Shown one piece after another: positions 48,423-58,512 of a DNA stretch of 64,000 bases (position 1 is its first letter; every line of letters begins with the position of its first letter). The notes beneath the pieces are model-generated. The model worked only from the letters and a program-made list of their open reading frames with translations, was not told where the DNA came from and did no database searches. The position numbers and the translations under genes were made by a program. Where the stretch lies: the NCBI RefSeq assembly GCF_902859725.1, contig NZ_CADIJP010000003.1, positions 1-64,000 on the forward strand, given 5' to 3'. Origin of the DNA: Achromobacter mucicolens. Lineage in GTDB: Bacteria > Pseudomonadota > Gammaproteobacteria > Burkholderiales > Burkholderiaceae_B.

Positions 48423-49628
48423 ATGCTGGATTTCGATCAAGCCCAGACCCTGCTGGCCAACGCCGCCGCCCCCCTTCAACGCACCGAGCACGTGGAACTG
48501 GCGCAGGCCAGCGGCCGCGTTCTGGCCACGCACCTTGACGCCACGGTGGACATTCCGCCGGCCGACAACAGCGCCATGGACGGCTATGCCCTGCGCCTGG
48601 CCGACTGGAACCCGCAGGCGCGCCTGCCGATCCAGCAGCGCTGTTACGCGGGCGACGTGCCCGAACCCTTGAAGCCCGGCCACGCCATTCGCCTATTCAC
48701 GGGCAGCGTGATACCGGCGGGCGCCGATGTGGTCGTCATGCAAGAAGACACCACCGAAGCCGACAACCACGTCCAGATTTCGCGCGAACCCCGGCTGGGC
48801 CAGCACATTCGCCGCCGCGGCGAAGACACGATGGCGGGCGCCGCGCTGCTGCCGGCGGGCACGCTGCTGCAGGCCGCGCACGTCGCGCTGCTGGCCTCGC
48901 AAGGCATGGCTACGATTCCCGTCTACGGCCAGCTTCGCGTCGGCATCCTGACCACGGGCGACGAGCTCGTCCTGCCGGGCCAGCCGCGCGCCACGGAACA
49001 GATCTACAACTCCAACGGGCCGATGCTGGCCGCGATGGTGCGCGGCATGGGCGCCCTGCCCGTTCACGTGCTGCACGCCCGCGATACCGAAGCCGATCTG
49101 CTGGACGCCTTCAAGACCCTGCTGGCCGATTGCGACCTCGTGCTGAGCGTGGGCGGCGTGTCGGTGGGCGAGCGTGACCTCGTCAAACCGGCACTGGCCG
49201 CGCTGGGCGGCGAACTGTCGCTGTGGAAGGTACGCATGAAGCCCGGCAAGCCGGTGGCGCTGGCGCAGATCGACGGCAAGCCCGTGGTCAGCCTTCCCGG
49301 CAACCCGGTGTCGGCCTATGCCGTGTTCGCCACGCTGGTGACGCCGCTGATGCGCCGCATGCAGGGCCGCGAAGACATCTTCCCGCCGGTCAGCCAGTTG
49401 CCGCTGCGCACCGCGCAGCCGCGCCAGGACGGCCGCGAGGAATTCCTGCGGGTGCAATGCCGCGTGGCCGACGAAGGCGGCAGCGAACTCGTGCCGTACG
49501 GCCATCAGGGATCGGGCGTGATCAGCTCATTGCCGTGGTCCACCGGCTTGGCGCGCCTGCCGGCCGACGTGCTGGTGCAGGACAGGGACACGGTCGCGTA
49601 TTACGACCTGCGTCACTGGCTGGCGTAG
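48423..49628 (+). CDS. moeA: Molybdopterin molybdenumtransferase MoeA
   Basis: A 401-aa enzyme inserting molybdate into adenylated molybdopterin. It has the N-terminal PPADNSAMDGYALR motif, FTGSVIPAGADVVVMQEDT, ILTTGDELVLPG and VVSLPGNPVSAYAVF, all in the family order. It is the last gene of the plus-strand moa operon, and its 3' end overlaps the convergent mobA by 16 bp. Confidence 0.95.
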   Translation: MLDFDQAQTLLANAAAPLQRTEHVELAQASGRVLATHLDATVDIPPADNSAMDGYALRLADWNPQARLPIQQRCYAGDVPEPLKPGHAIRLFTGSVIPAGADVVVMQEDTTEADNHVQISREPRLGQHIRRRGEDTMAGAALLPAGTLLQAAHVALLASQGMATIPVYGQLRVGILTTGDELVLPGQPRATEQIYNSNGPMLAAMVRGMGALPVHVLHARDTEADLLDAFKTLLADCDLVLSVGGVSVGERDLVKPALAALGGELSLWKVRMKPGKPVALAQIDGKPVVSLPGNPVSAYAVFATLVTPLMRRMQGREDIFPPVSQLPLRTAQPRQDGREEFLRVQCRVADEGGSELVPYGHQGSGVISSLPWSTGLARLPADVLVQDRDTVAYYDLRHWLA

Positions 49629-50254
49629 CGCTCGGCCAGCGCCAGGTCTTCTGGCGTGTTGACGTTCATGAAGGCATGCGGCGGGCAATCGTCGAACACC
49701 GCTTCGGCCGCGCCCGCCCTCGCCTGCCAGAGACCCACCTTGCGGTCGCCCGACCGCAGATATTCCCGCAAGTTCGGCAGCAACGACGTGCGCAGCGCCA
49801 TGCAGGCTGAATGGCGCTGGCCGTGGGCCGCGGCATAGGCCAGCGGCGCATCGGCCGCGGCAGCCGCGCCGATCAGGCGCGCGGCCAGATCTTCCGGCAG
49901 GAAGGGCGTATCGCAGGGCACCACCACCAGCCACTGCGCGGCGGAGTCGGGCGGCGCACCTGCCGACCCCTGCAGCGTCTGCAGCGCCGTCGCGATACCC
50001 ACCAGCGGACCCTGCCAGGCGCCCAGTTCGCGTTCGCCATCGGCAACGACGTCGCCATACTGCGCGTAACGTTCCGGATGCCGGTTGGCGCTGATGATGA
50101 GGCGGCCGACCTGCGGCGCAAGCCGGCGCGCGATGTGCGCGACCATGGGTTCGCCGTGCAGCGCGACCAGTCCCTTGTCCTGATGATTCATGCGGGAACC
50201 CTGCCCGCCGGCGAGGATCAGGCCGGCAAGCCTGTCGCGTTGCAATTCAGCCAC
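49613..50254 (-). CDS. mobA: Molybdenum cofactor guanylyltransferase MobA
   Basis: A 213-aa enzyme attaching GMP to molybdopterin to make the MGD form used by NasA- and FdsA-type enzymes. The GTP-binding start [17 protein letters not shown] is clear, followed by [17 protein letters not shown] and [14 protein letters not shown]. The gene starts 8 nt inside the 3' end of moaA (same strand) and ends inside moeA (opposite strand). The operon order is regulator-moaA-mobA. Confidence 0.94.
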   Translation of the reverse strand: MAELQRDRLAGLILAGGQGSRMNHQDKGLVALHGEPMVAHIARRLAPQVGRLIISANRHPERYAQYGDVVADGERELGAWQGPLVGIATALQTLQGSAGAPPDSAAQWLVVVPCDTPFLPEDLAARLIGAAAAADAPLAYAAAHGQRHSACMALRTSLLPNLREYLRSGDRKVGLWQARAGAAEAVFDDCPPHAFMNVNTPEDLALAERYASQ

Positions 50255-51350
50255 CGATGTAGCTCATCTCGATCTTGCGCGATGGGTCCGCCATGTTCTG
50301 GCCGCGCAGTTCGGAATAGTTGTCGCCGCGCGCCGACCAGATGCCCGCCAGGATGCGCGCCAGTTCCTCGTCCGTCGCGCCATCGCGTAGCGGCGCGCGC
50401 AGGTCGTGGCCTTCGTGGGCGAAGAGGCACAGGTAGAGCTTGCCTTCGGGCGACAGGCGCGCCCGCGTACAGCCGCCGCAGAAGGCGTGGGTGACGCTGG
50501 AGATGACGCCGATCTCGCCGCCGCCGTCCACGTAGCGCCAGCGTTCGGCGACGCGACCCATCTCGACCGATTCCACGGGTTCCAGCGGATACACGGCGCC
50601 GATGCGGTCCAGCACTTCGCGCGATGGCACCACTTCGGCGAGATTCCAGCCGTTGCTGTTGCCCACGTCCATGTACTCGATGAAGCGCAGGACGTGACCG
50701 CTGTGGCGAAAGCGTTCGGCCATGGGCAGGATCTGCCCGTCGTTCAGTCCCTTGCGCACCACCATGTTGACCTTGACGGGCGCCAGACCCGCGTCCGCCG
50801 CGGCGTCGATGCCGCGCAGCACGTCGTCGGGCGTGAAGCCGCTGTCGCTCATGCCCTGGAACATGGCGGCGTCCAGCGCATCCAGACTGACCGTCACGCG
50901 CGTGAGCCCGGCGGTTTTCAGCGCGGCGGCCTTGCGCGCGAGGACGCTGCCGTTGGTGGTGAGAGTGAGGTCAAGCGGCCGGCCTTGCGGCGTGCGCAGT
51001 TCGGCCAGCATGCCGACCAGGTTTTCGATGTGCTTGCGCAGCAGCGGCTCGCCGCCGGTCAGGCGGATCTTTTCGACGCCCAACTGCGTGAAGATGCCGG
51101 CCAGCCGGCTGATTTCTTCGAACGACAGCAGCGCCGAATGCGGCATGAAGCTGTAGCTGCTGTCAAAGACCTCGCGCGGCATGCAATAGGTGCAGCGGAA
51201 GTTGCAGCGGTCAGTGACGGAAATGCGCAGGTCGCGCAGCGGACGCGCGCGCTGGTCCAGCGCGGGCTGCCCGTGCGGCGGAAGTTCGCCGGGCCGGGCA
51301 AAAGGCCGTGGCGAACTCCGGTGATCGGCAAGGATTATCACTTTGCTCAT
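50247..51350 (-). CDS. moaA: GTP 3',8-cyclase MoaA
   Basis: A 367-aa radical-SAM enzyme for the first step of molybdopterin synthesis. Its N-terminal cluster motif is CNFRCTYC in [17 protein letters not shown] and the C-terminal cluster is [18 protein letters not shown]; it ends with the conserved GG (SYIGG). I chose the ATG at 51350, 7 nt after the upstream regulator gene, giving a leader of about 40 residues before the core; the ribosome site is poor. Unlike in E. coli, no room exists for a Moco riboswitch because the regulator gene abuts it. Confidence 0.94.
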   Translation of the reverse strand: MSKVIILADHRSSPRPFARPGELPPHGQPALDQRARPLRDLRISVTDRCNFRCTYCMPREVFDSSYSFMPHSALLSFEEISRLAGIFTQLGVEKIRLTGGEPLLRKHIENLVGMLAELRTPQGRPLDLTLTTNGSVLARKAAALKTAGLTRVTVSLDALDAAMFQGMSDSGFTPDDVLRGIDAAADAGLAPVKVNMVVRKGLNDGQILPMAERFRHSGHVLRFIEYMDVGNSNGWNLAEVVPSREVLDRIGAVYPLEPVESVEMGRVAERWRYVDGGGEIGVISSVTHAFCGGCTRARLSPEGKLYLCLFAHEGHDLRAPLRDGATDEELARILAGIWSARGDNYSELRGQNMADPSRKIEMSYIGG

Positions 51351-51357
51351 TGGCACA

Positions 51358-52467
51358 TCATATCCCGGCGGATCGCGGCGCGCGTTCTCGCGGAAAGGCC
51401 TCTTCCAGGGTCTGCAGCCGGCCGGTGTCGCGGGCGTCGTAGCCGACGAGCTGGCCCACGTAACCGACATAATCCGGGCCGCGCATGATGGACAGCAGGT
51501 CCTGCATGGCCGGCGTGTCCAGCGACGCCTTGCGGATGGCGAAGAAATAGCGCTCGCGCACCAGCGGAATGAAGTCCAGCCCGAAGCGGCAGGCCGCCGT
51601 CTCCACGCCGACCCCTGTGTCCGCCATGCCGCTGGCAATGTGCGCCGCGATCGCCATGTGGGTGAATTCGTTGGTTTCGTAGCCCTGCACTTCGCCGATG
51701 GACACGCCGGCGCGTTGCAGCATCAGGCCGACCAGATAACGCGTGCTGGAGCCGATCTGGCGGTTCACGAAGCGCACGTCGCTGCGCGCCAGGTCCGCCA
51801 TGCCGCGGATCTGCTTGGGATTGCCGGCCGTGACGAACAACCCCGTATTGCGCACGGCCAGATGGATGAGCATGTATTCGTCGGCGTTGAGCCACTGCGC
51901 ATAGCGTTCCATGATGGGGGATTCGAAATCGCCCAGCGGCACTTGGAAGCCCGCGAGGTCGCATTCGTGCCGTTCCAGCGACGCCAGGGCCTCGATTGCC
52001 GTGCGGTAGCGCAACTCCAGGCCGGGCGTGCGGTTGCCCATGTGCTGCATCAGGGATTCCACGGCAAAGCCGTGGCTGGCGTGCAGACGCAGGTGCGGGC
52101 CGCTTTCGGGCAGCAGGCGTTCAAGCTCTTCCTGCAATTCGGAAGCCATGCTGTCCAGCGTGGGCATCAGCCGCGCCTCGATGCGGCGGTTGGCCCACAG
52201 CAGCCGCTGCGCAAAGGGCGACAACTGCGTGCCCTGGCGGCGATTGGTGATGAGCAGCTGCGTGCCGAAGATGGACTCGAAACGCCGCAGCACGCCCCAC
52301 GCGTGCCGGTAGGACAGGCCGCAGGCGCGGCAGGCGCCCGCGATGTTGCCGGTGGCGTCGATGGCCGCCAGGAGCGCAAGCATGTCCTGCAACGGCACGG
52401 GCGTCGCCTCGTCGTCTCCGCCCAATGTCCATTGCGGCCGCAGGCCGATTCGGAACTTATATGTCAT
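51358..52467 (-). CDS. ModE-type HTH regulator with periplasmic-binding-protein-like sensor domain
   Basis: A 369-aa cytoplasmic regulator. The N-terminal winged HTH (about 25-95: [33 protein letters not shown]) is of the LysR/ModE N-terminal type. The rest (about 120-350) is a PBP-like domain with [26 protein letters not shown], the kind found with molybdopterin and molybdate genes. It lies divergent from fdsG and directly upstream of moaA-mobA, so it probably links formate dehydrogenase and cofactor synthesis to molybdate or cofactor status. Position and type recall FdsR of Cupriavidus, but I cannot confirm orthology. Confidence 0.8.
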   Translation of the reverse strand: MTYKFRIGLRPQWTLGGDDEATPVPLQDMLALLAAIDATGNIAGACRACGLSYRHAWGVLRRFESIFGTQLLITNRRQGTQLSPFAQRLLWANRRIEARLMPTLDSMASELQEELERLLPESGPHLRLHASHGFAVESLMQHMGNRTPGLELRYRTAIEALASLERHECDLAGFQVPLGDFESPIMERYAQWLNADEYMLIHLAVRNTGLFVTAGNPKQIRGMADLARSDVRFVNRQIGSSTRYLVGLMLQRAGVSIGEVQGYETNEFTHMAIAAHIASGMADTGVGVETAACRFGLDFIPLVRERYFFAIRKASLDTPAMQDLLSIMRGPDYVGYVGQLVGYDARDTGRLQTLEEAFPRERAPRSAGI

Positions 52468-52533
52468 TTATTTCTTATTGAAGGCGTTCAAGTACCTCGT
52501 TAGAGTACACAAATAACGCGGCGGACGGGCATT

Positions 52534-52557
52534 TAATATGTTTTTTTAAACATATTA
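52534..52557. promoter_or_regulatory. AT-rich palindrome in the regulator-fdsG gap (probable operator)
   Basis: Arms TAATATGTTT and AAACATATTA (10 bp each) flank TTTT. The palindrome stands out in a GC-rich genome and lies in the 158-bp gap between the divergent regulator and fdsG, 68 bp before the fdsG start. The AT-rich, ATATG-containing arms recall ModE-type boxes. The AT-rich core may also include promoter elements of fdsG. Confidence 0.6.
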
Positions 52558-52625
52558 TTTGCTGACAGATCCAGGCCGGCACAAGCCCCCCTTGATGGGG
52601 TCACGCAACACAGGAGGAGACCGAC

Positions 52626-53183
52626 GTGCACCTGCGCGAGGCAAAATCCGATCTGGCATCCAGCGGTGGCGCCCGGGGCGGCAAGCTGGCCCTGGACGCC
52701 GCCCGGGCATCCACCACCCCGGCTATCGCGGCCACAGCCCGCATCCTTGCCCGGCTGAAAGACCAGCCCGGCCCGCTGCTGCCGGTGCTGCATGCGGTGC
52801 AGCACGAACTGGGCTGTATTCCGGCCGAGGCGGTGCAGACCATCGCCGAGGCCCTGAACCTCTCCCGCGCCGAAGTCCACGGCGTCATCACGTTCTACCC
52901 CCATTTCCGCACCGAGCCGGCCGCGCGCCACACGCTGGAGGTCTGCCGGGCGGAAGCCTGCCAATCCATGGGCGGCGAACGCCTGGCCGCCCACGCGCGC
53001 GCTGCGCTTGGCTGTGATTTCCACGCCAGCACCCCGGACGGCAACTTCACGCTGGAACCCGTGTATTGCCTGGGACTGTGCGCGCAGTCGCCCGCCGTCA
53101 TGATCGACGGCCAGCCCCATGCCCGCGTCACCGAAGCCAAGCTGGACCGCCTGCTGGCCCGCACGCTGGAGGACACGCCATGA
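52626..53183 (+). CDS. fdsG: NAD-dependent formate dehydrogenase gamma subunit
   Basis: A 185-aa NuoE-like subunit carrying one [2Fe-2S] cluster: Cys ligands in VCRAEACQSMGG and YCLGLCAQSP (C-x4-C and C-x3-C). It joins FdsB in the NADH-forming half of the cytoplasmic complex. The start is GTG with GGAGGAGA 6 nt upstream. It is the first gene of fdsGBA-fdhD-fdsD and overlaps fdsB by ATGA. Confidence 0.93.
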   Translation: MHLREAKSDLASSGGARGGKLALDAARASTTPAIAATARILARLKDQPGPLLPVLHAVQHELGCIPAEAVQTIAEALNLSRAEVHGVITFYPHFRTEPAARHTLEVCRAEACQSMGGERLAAHARAALGCDFHASTPDGNFTLEPVYCLGLCAQSPAVMIDGQPHARVTEAKLDRLLARTLEDTP

Positions 53184-54760
53184 GCGCCCCCGTCGTCATC
53201 TACGTGCCGCGCGACGCCGCGGCGCTGGCCATGGACGCCGACACGGTGGCTCGCGACATCGAGCGCATGGCCGACCAGCGCGGCCTGTCCGTGCAGGTGG
53301 TGCGCAATGGTTCGCGCGGCCTGCTGTGGCTGGAACCCCTGGTTGAAATCGCCACGCCGCAGGGCCGCATCGCCTATGGGCCCGTGCAGCCGGAAGACGT
53401 AGCTTCGCTGTTCGACGCCGGCTGGCTGACGGGCGGCGAACACGCGTTGCGCCTGGGCCTGACCGAGGAAATACCCTACCTCAAGCACCAGGAGCGCCTG
53501 ACCTTCGCCCGCGTCGGCGTGATCGATCCGCTGTCCCTGCAGGACTACGCCGCGCATGGCGGGTTGCAAGGCTTGAAACGCGCGCTGGCCATGGCGCCGG
53601 CGCAGATCGTCGACGAAATGGTGGAATCCGGCCTGCGCGGCCGCGGCGGCGCGGCATTTCCCACCGGCATCAAATGGAAGACCGTGGCGGGCACGCCCGG
53701 CGACACCAAGTACATCGTCTGCAACGCCGACGAAGGCGACTCCGGCACCTTTGCCGATCGCCTGCTGATGGAAGGCGACCCGTACGTCCTGATCGAAGGC
53801 ATGACGATTGCAGGCCTGGCGGTCGGCGCGACCTACGGCTACATCTACGTCCGCTCCGAATACCCCCACGCCATCGCCACGCTTGAAGCCGCGATCGCGC
53901 GCGCCCGCAGCGTCGGCTGGCTGGGCGACGACGTGCACGGCAGCGGCCGCCGCTTCGACCTGGAAGTGCGCAAGGGCGCGGGCGCCTACATCTGCGGCGA
54001 AGAAACCTCGCTGCTGGAAAGCCTGGAAGGCAAGCGCGGCGTGGTGCGCGCCAAGCCGCCGCTGCCGGCCATCTCGGGCCTGTTCGGCAAGCCCACCGTC
54101 ATCAACAACGTCATCTCGCTGGCCACCGTGCCGATCATCCTGGCCAAGGGCGCGGCGTATTACCGCGACTACGGCGTGGGCCGTTCGCACGGCACGCTGC
54201 CGTTCCAGCTGGCCGGCAACCTCAAGCAAGGCGGGCTGGTGGAAAAGGCCTTTGGGCTCAGCCTGCGCGACCTGCTCTACGAATTCGGCGGCGGCAGCGC
54301 GTCCGGCCGGCCGCTGCGCGCGGTGCAGGTGGGCGGTCCGCTGGGCGCCTACCTGCCCGAATCGCAATGGGACGTGCCGCTGGACTACGAAGCCTACATC
54401 CAGATCTCGGCCATGATCGGCCACGGGGGCCTCGTCGCCTTCGACGACACCGTGGACATGGCGCGCATGGCGCGTTACGCCATGGAATTCTGCGCCATCG
54501 AGTCCTGTGGCAAGTGCACGCCGTGCCGCATCGGTTCCACGCGCGGCATGGAAACCATCGACAAGATCGCGGCCGGCAACCAGAGCCGCGAACAGCGCGA
54601 ACAGCAGGTGCATCTGCTGCGCGACCTGTGCGACACGATGCTTGGCGGTTCGCTGTGCGCGCTGGGGGGCATGGCGCCCTACCCGGTGCTGTCCGCGCTG
54701 AACCATTTTCCGCAGGACTTCGGCATCGAGTCCTCCCAGTCTGCCGCCCACGCGGCCTGA
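53180..54760 (+). CDS. fdsB: NAD-dependent formate dehydrogenase beta subunit
   Basis: A 526-aa NuoF-like flavoprotein that passes electrons from FdsA to NAD. An N-terminal thioredoxin-like part (about 1-110) precedes the FMN/NAD site GRGGAAFPTGIKW (about 155) and CNADEGDSGTFADR. Cys ligands ESCGKCTPCRIGSTRG (about 440), together with a later Cys in LGGSLCALGG, hold a [4Fe-4S] cluster. It is a fusion of Trx-like and NuoF parts, as usual for FdsB. Confidence 0.95.
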   Translation: MSAPVVIYVPRDAAALAMDADTVARDIERMADQRGLSVQVVRNGSRGLLWLEPLVEIATPQGRIAYGPVQPEDVASLFDAGWLTGGEHALRLGLTEEIPYLKHQERLTFARVGVIDPLSLQDYAAHGGLQGLKRALAMAPAQIVDEMVESGLRGRGGAAFPTGIKWKTVAGTPGDTKYIVCNADEGDSGTFADRLLMEGDPYVLIEGMTIAGLAVGATYGYIYVRSEYPHAIATLEAAIARARSVGWLGDDVHGSGRRFDLEVRKGAGAYICGEETSLLESLEGKRGVVRAKPPLPAISGLFGKPTVINNVISLATVPIILAKGAAYYRDYGVGRSHGTLPFQLAGNLKQGGLVEKAFGLSLRDLLYEFGGGSASGRPLRAVQVGGPLGAYLPESQWDVPLDYEAYIQISAMIGHGGLVAFDDTVDMARMARYAMEFCAIESCGKCTPCRIGSTRGMETIDKIAAGNQSREQREQQVHLLRDLCDTMLGGSLCALGGMAPYPVLSALNHFPQDFGIESSQSAAHAA

Positions 54761-54773
54761 ACCCGAGACCGCC

Positions 54774-57650
54774 ATGCTAGAAACCGTCATCAAGCGCGAT
54801 CGCGACATGGGCACGCCGGCGCGCGTGTCCGAAAAGACCGTCACCCTGACCATCGACGGCCAGGAAATCACCGTTCCCGAAGGCACGTCGCTGATGCGCG
54901 CGGCCGCGGACGCCGGCATCAACATCCCCAAGCTCTGCGCCACCGACAGCCTTGAACCGTTCGGATCGTGCCGCCTGTGCCTTGTGCAGATCGAAGGCCG
55001 CCGCGGCTATCCCGCGTCCTGTACGACGCCCGCCGAAAACGGCATGGTCGTCTTTACCGAAACGCCAAAGCTGCACGACCTGCGCCGCGGCGTGATGGAG
55101 CTGTACATCTCGGACCATCCGCTCGATTGCCTGACCTGCCCGGCCAACGGCGATTGCGAACTGCAGGACATGGCCGGCGTCGTGGGCCTGCGCAACGTGC
55201 GCTACGGCCAGGACGGCGCCAACCATCTGAAGGCCGAGAAGGACGAGTCCAACCCCTACTTCACGTTCGACGCATCCAAGTGCATCGTCTGCAACCGCTG
55301 CGTGCGCGCCTGCGAGGAAACCCAGGGCACGTTCGCGCTGACGATCTCCGGCAAGGGATTCGACTCGCACGTATCGGCCGGCCAGGACCAGCCGTTCCTG
55401 GATAGCGAATGCGTGTCCTGCGGCGCCTGCGTGCAGGCCTGCCCCACGTCCACCCTGCAGGAAAAGACCGTCATCATGATGGGCCAGGCCGAGCACTCGG
55501 TCGTGACCACCTGCGCCTACTGCGGCGTGGGTTGCGGCTTCAAGGCCGAAATGAAGGGCCAGGAAGTCGTGCGCATGGTGCCGTGGAAGGACGGCCAGGC
55601 CAACCGCGGCCATTCCTGCGTCAAAGGACGTTTTGCCTGGGGCTACGCCACGCACAAGGAACGCGTGCTCAAACCCATGATCCGCAAGCACATCACCGAT
55701 TCCTGGAAGGAAGTGTCCTGGGACGAGGCGATCAACTATGCGGCCTCCGAATTCCGCCGCATCCAGAGCCAGTACGGGCGCGACGCGGTCGGCGGCATCA
55801 CGTCCTCGCGCTGCACCAACGAGGAAACCTGGCTGGTGCAAAAGCTGGTGCGTGCCGCCTTCGGCACCAACAACGTCGACACCTGCGCGCGCGTGTGCCA
55901 TTCGCCCACCGGCTATGGCCTGAAGCAGACGCTGGGCGAATCGGCCGGCACGCAGACGTTTGACTCCGTCATGCACACCGACGTGGTCATCGTGATGGGG
56001 GCCAACCCCAGCAGCGGCCATCCCGTCTTTGCCTCGCGCTTGAAGCGCCGGCTGCGCGAAGGCGCGCGGCTCATCGTCATCGATCCGCGCCGCATCGAAC
56101 TGGTCAGCTCGCCGCACATCAAGGCCGACTTCCATCTGCAGGTGCGGCCGGGCACCAACACGGCGCTGTTGTCCTCGCTGGCGCATGTCATCGCCACCGA
56201 AGGCCTGATCGCCGAGGACTTCGTGGCCGAGCGCTGCGAAGAAAAGGCCTTCAAGGAATGGCGCGACTTCGTCTCGCTGCCCGAGAACTCGCCGGAAGCC
56301 ATGGAAGAAATCACCGGCGTGCCCGCGCAGGCGGTGCGCGGCGCGGCGCGCCTGTTTGCCACCGGCGGCAACGGCTCCATCTACTACGGCCTGGGCGTCA
56401 CCGAGCACAGCCAGGGCTCGACCACCGTCATGGCCATTGCCAACCTGGCGATGGCCACCGGCAATATCGGCCGCGAAGGCGTGGGCGTGAATCCGCTGCG
56501 TGGCCAGAACAACGTGCAGGGATCGTGCGACATGGGCTCGTTCCCGCACGAACTGCCCGGCTACCGCCACATCTCCGACAACACCGTGCGCGCGCAGTTT
56601 GAAAAGGACTGGGGCGTCACGCTGCAGCCCGAACCGGGCCTGCGCATTCCCAACATGTTCGAGGCCGCGCTGGGCGGGTCGTTCAAGGGGCTGTACTGCC
56701 AGGGCGAAGACATCGTGCAGTCCGATCCCAACACGCAGCACGTCGCGGCATCGCTGGCGGCCATGGAGTGCATCGTCGTACAGGACCTGTTCCTGAACGA
56801 GACCGCCAAGTACGCGCACGTGTTCCTGCCGGGTTCCTCGTTCCTGGAAAAGGACGGCACCTTCACGAACGCCGAGCGCCGCATCTCGCGCGTGCGCAAA
56901 GTGATGGAACCCAAGAACGGCAAGTCCGATTGGGAAGTAACGGTGGCGCTGTCCAACGCGCTGGGCTACCCCATGAACTACAAGCACCCGCGCGAAATCA
57001 TGGAAGAGATCGCGCGGCTGACGCCCACGTTTGCCGGCGTCACGTACGACAAGCTGGACAAGCTGGGCAGCCTGCAATGGCCGTGCAACGACGACGCGCC
57101 GGAAGGCACCCCGATCATGCACATCGACCAGTTCGTGCGCGGCAAGGGCCGCTTCATGATCACCAAGTACGTGCCCACCGACGAGCGCAGCACGCGCCGC
57201 TTCCCGCTGCTCTTGACCACGGGCCGCATCCTGTCGCAATACAACGTGGGCGCGCAGACCCGCCGCACACCCAACGTGATGTGGCACGGCGAGGACGTGC
57301 TGGAAATCCATCCGCAGGACGCCGAGGACCGCGGCGTGGCCGAAGGCGACTGGGTGGGCATCCAGAGCCGCGCCGGCGAAACCGTGCTGCGCGCCACGCT
57401 GACCGACCGCGTGCAGCCGGGCGTGGTATACACCACGTTCCACTTTCCCGAGTCCGGCGCCAACGTCGTCACCACCGACAGCTCCGACTGGGCGACCAAC
57501 TGCCCCGAATACAAGGTCACGGCCGTGCAGGTGACGCGCGTGTCGCAACCCTCGGAATGGCAGCGGCAATGGTCGCGATTTGCGGACATCCAGCAAAAGC
57601 TCCTGCGCGAACGCTCGCGCGAGAGCGAGGCGGCGCTGACCGGGAAGTAA
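54774..57650 (+). CDS. fdsA: NAD-dependent formate dehydrogenase catalytic alpha subunit
   Basis: A 958-aa molybdenum enzyme oxidising formate to CO2. The N-terminal NuoG-like part has a [2Fe-2S] domain (LEPFGSCRLCLVQIEG), the region LTCPANGDCELQ, and two 4Fe-4S sites (CIVCNRCVRACEE; CVSCGACVQACP). The Mo-enzyme core begins with CAYCGVGCGF (about 245), and the metal-ligand Cys lies in CARVCHSPTGYGL (about 380), followed by the conserved His. It needs bis-MGD cofactor, which the adjacent moa, mob and moe genes supply. Confidence 0.96.
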   Translation: MLETVIKRDRDMGTPARVSEKTVTLTIDGQEITVPEGTSLMRAAADAGINIPKLCATDSLEPFGSCRLCLVQIEGRRGYPASCTTPAENGMVVFTETPKLHDLRRGVMELYISDHPLDCLTCPANGDCELQDMAGVVGLRNVRYGQDGANHLKAEKDESNPYFTFDASKCIVCNRCVRACEETQGTFALTISGKGFDSHVSAGQDQPFLDSECVSCGACVQACPTSTLQEKTVIMMGQAEHSVVTTCAYCGVGCGFKAEMKGQEVVRMVPWKDGQANRGHSCVKGRFAWGYATHKERVLKPMIRKHITDSWKEVSWDEAINYAASEFRRIQSQYGRDAVGGITSSRCTNEETWLVQKLVRAAFGTNNVDTCARVCHSPTGYGLKQTLGESAGTQTFDSVMHTDVVIVMGANPSSGHPVFASRLKRRLREGARLIVIDPRRIELVSSPHIKADFHLQVRPGTNTALLSSLAHVIATEGLIAEDFVAERCEEKAFKEWRDFVSLPENSPEAMEEITGVPAQAVRGAARLFATGGNGSIYYGLGVTEHSQGSTTVMAIANLAMATGNIGREGVGVNPLRGQNNVQGSCDMGSFPHELPGYRHISDNTVRAQFEKDWGVTLQPEPGLRIPNMFEAALGGSFKGLYCQGEDIVQSDPNTQHVAASLAAMECIVVQDLFLNETAKYAHVFLPGSSFLEKDGTFTNAERRISRVRKVMEPKNGKSDWEVTVALSNALGYPMNYKHPREIMEEIARLTPTFAGVTYDKLDKLGSLQWPCNDDAPEGTPIMHIDQFVRGKGRFMITKYVPTDERSTRRFPLLLTTGRILSQYNVGAQTRRTPNVMWHGEDVLEIHPQDAEDRGVAEGDWVGIQSRAGETVLRATLTDRVQPGVVYTTFHFPESGANVVTTDSSDWATNCPEYKVTAVQVTRVSQPSEWQRQWSRFADIQQKLLRERSRESEAALTGK

Positions 57651-57672
57651 CCGACAGCCAGCCAGGGATCCC

Positions 57673-58494
57673 ATGCCTATTCCGACCAACGCCCGCCCCG
57701 ACTGCACGCCGACCCAGGTCATCCGCGTGCGCTCGGGGGTCATCGCCCCCGACGCCGAGACCGATTACGTGGCCGAGGAAACCCCGGTGGCGCTGGAATT
57801 CAACGGCATCAGTCACGCCACCATGCTGGCCACGCCCGCGGACCTGGAAGACTTCGCCGTGGGGTTCTCGCTGTCCGAAGGCATCATCGGCAGCGTGAGC
57901 GACGTGCGCGGCATCGATCTGCTGCCGCAATGCGGCGGCATCGTCGTGCAGCTGGAGATTTCGTCCGCCTGTGAAATGGGCCTGAAGTCGCGGCGCCGCG
58001 CCATGGCTGGGCGCACCGGCTGCGGCCTGTGCGGCGTGGAAACCCTGCCCGAGGTGCTGCGGCCCGTGGCGCCGGTCGCCAATGGAGCGCCGGTGCGCAT
58101 CAAGGCGGTGCTGGCCGCCATGCGCGACATGCGCGCCCGCCAGACGCTGCACGACATCACCGGCGCCACGCACGCCGCCGGCTGGGCGGGCGCCGATGGC
58201 GCCGTGGCGCTGGTCCGCGAAGACGTGGGCCGCCACAACGCGCTGGACAAGCTGGCCGGCGCGCTGGCGCGCCAGGCGGTCAACGGCGCCGACGGCATCG
58301 TCGTGGTGTCCAGCCGCGCCAGCTTCGAGATGGTGCAGAAGACGGCTGCGGCGGGCGTTGCGGTGCTGGCTTCGGTGTCCGCTCCCACCGCGCTGGCCAT
58401 CCGTCTGGCCACCGACGCCAACGTCACCCTGCTGGGCTTCACGCGCGATGGCGACGCCGCCATCTACACCCACCCCGAACGCATCCTTACCTGA
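57673..58494 (+). CDS. fdhD: Formate dehydrogenase sulfurtransferase FdhD (FdsC)
   Basis: A 273-aa chaperone that transfers sulfur to the molybdenum cofactor of formate dehydrogenase. The key cysteines are in GRTGCGLCGVETL; VREDVGRHNALDKLAGAL and VVSSRASFEMVQKTAAAG are family signatures. It lies 22 nt after fdsA, where it is called fdsC in fds operons. GGGATCCC rather than a good ribosome site precedes the ATG. Confidence 0.93.
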   Translation: MPIPTNARPDCTPTQVIRVRSGVIAPDAETDYVAEETPVALEFNGISHATMLATPADLEDFAVGFSLSEGIIGSVSDVRGIDLLPQCGGIVVQLEISSACEMGLKSRRRAMAGRTGCGLCGVETLPEVLRPVAPVANGAPVRIKAVLAAMRDMRARQTLHDITGATHAAGWAGADGAVALVREDVGRHNALDKLAGALARQAVNGADGIVVVSSRASFEMVQKTAAAGVAVLASVSAPTALAIRLATDANVTLLGFTRDGDAAIYTHPERILT

Positions 58495-58512
58495 ACCGGA
58501 CGCAAGACAGCA

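Noticed and set aside
54777-57743. Minus-strand open frame of 988 codons opposite fdsA
   Set aside because: Antisense shadow; the plus-strand product has all cluster and cofactor motifs of FdsA.
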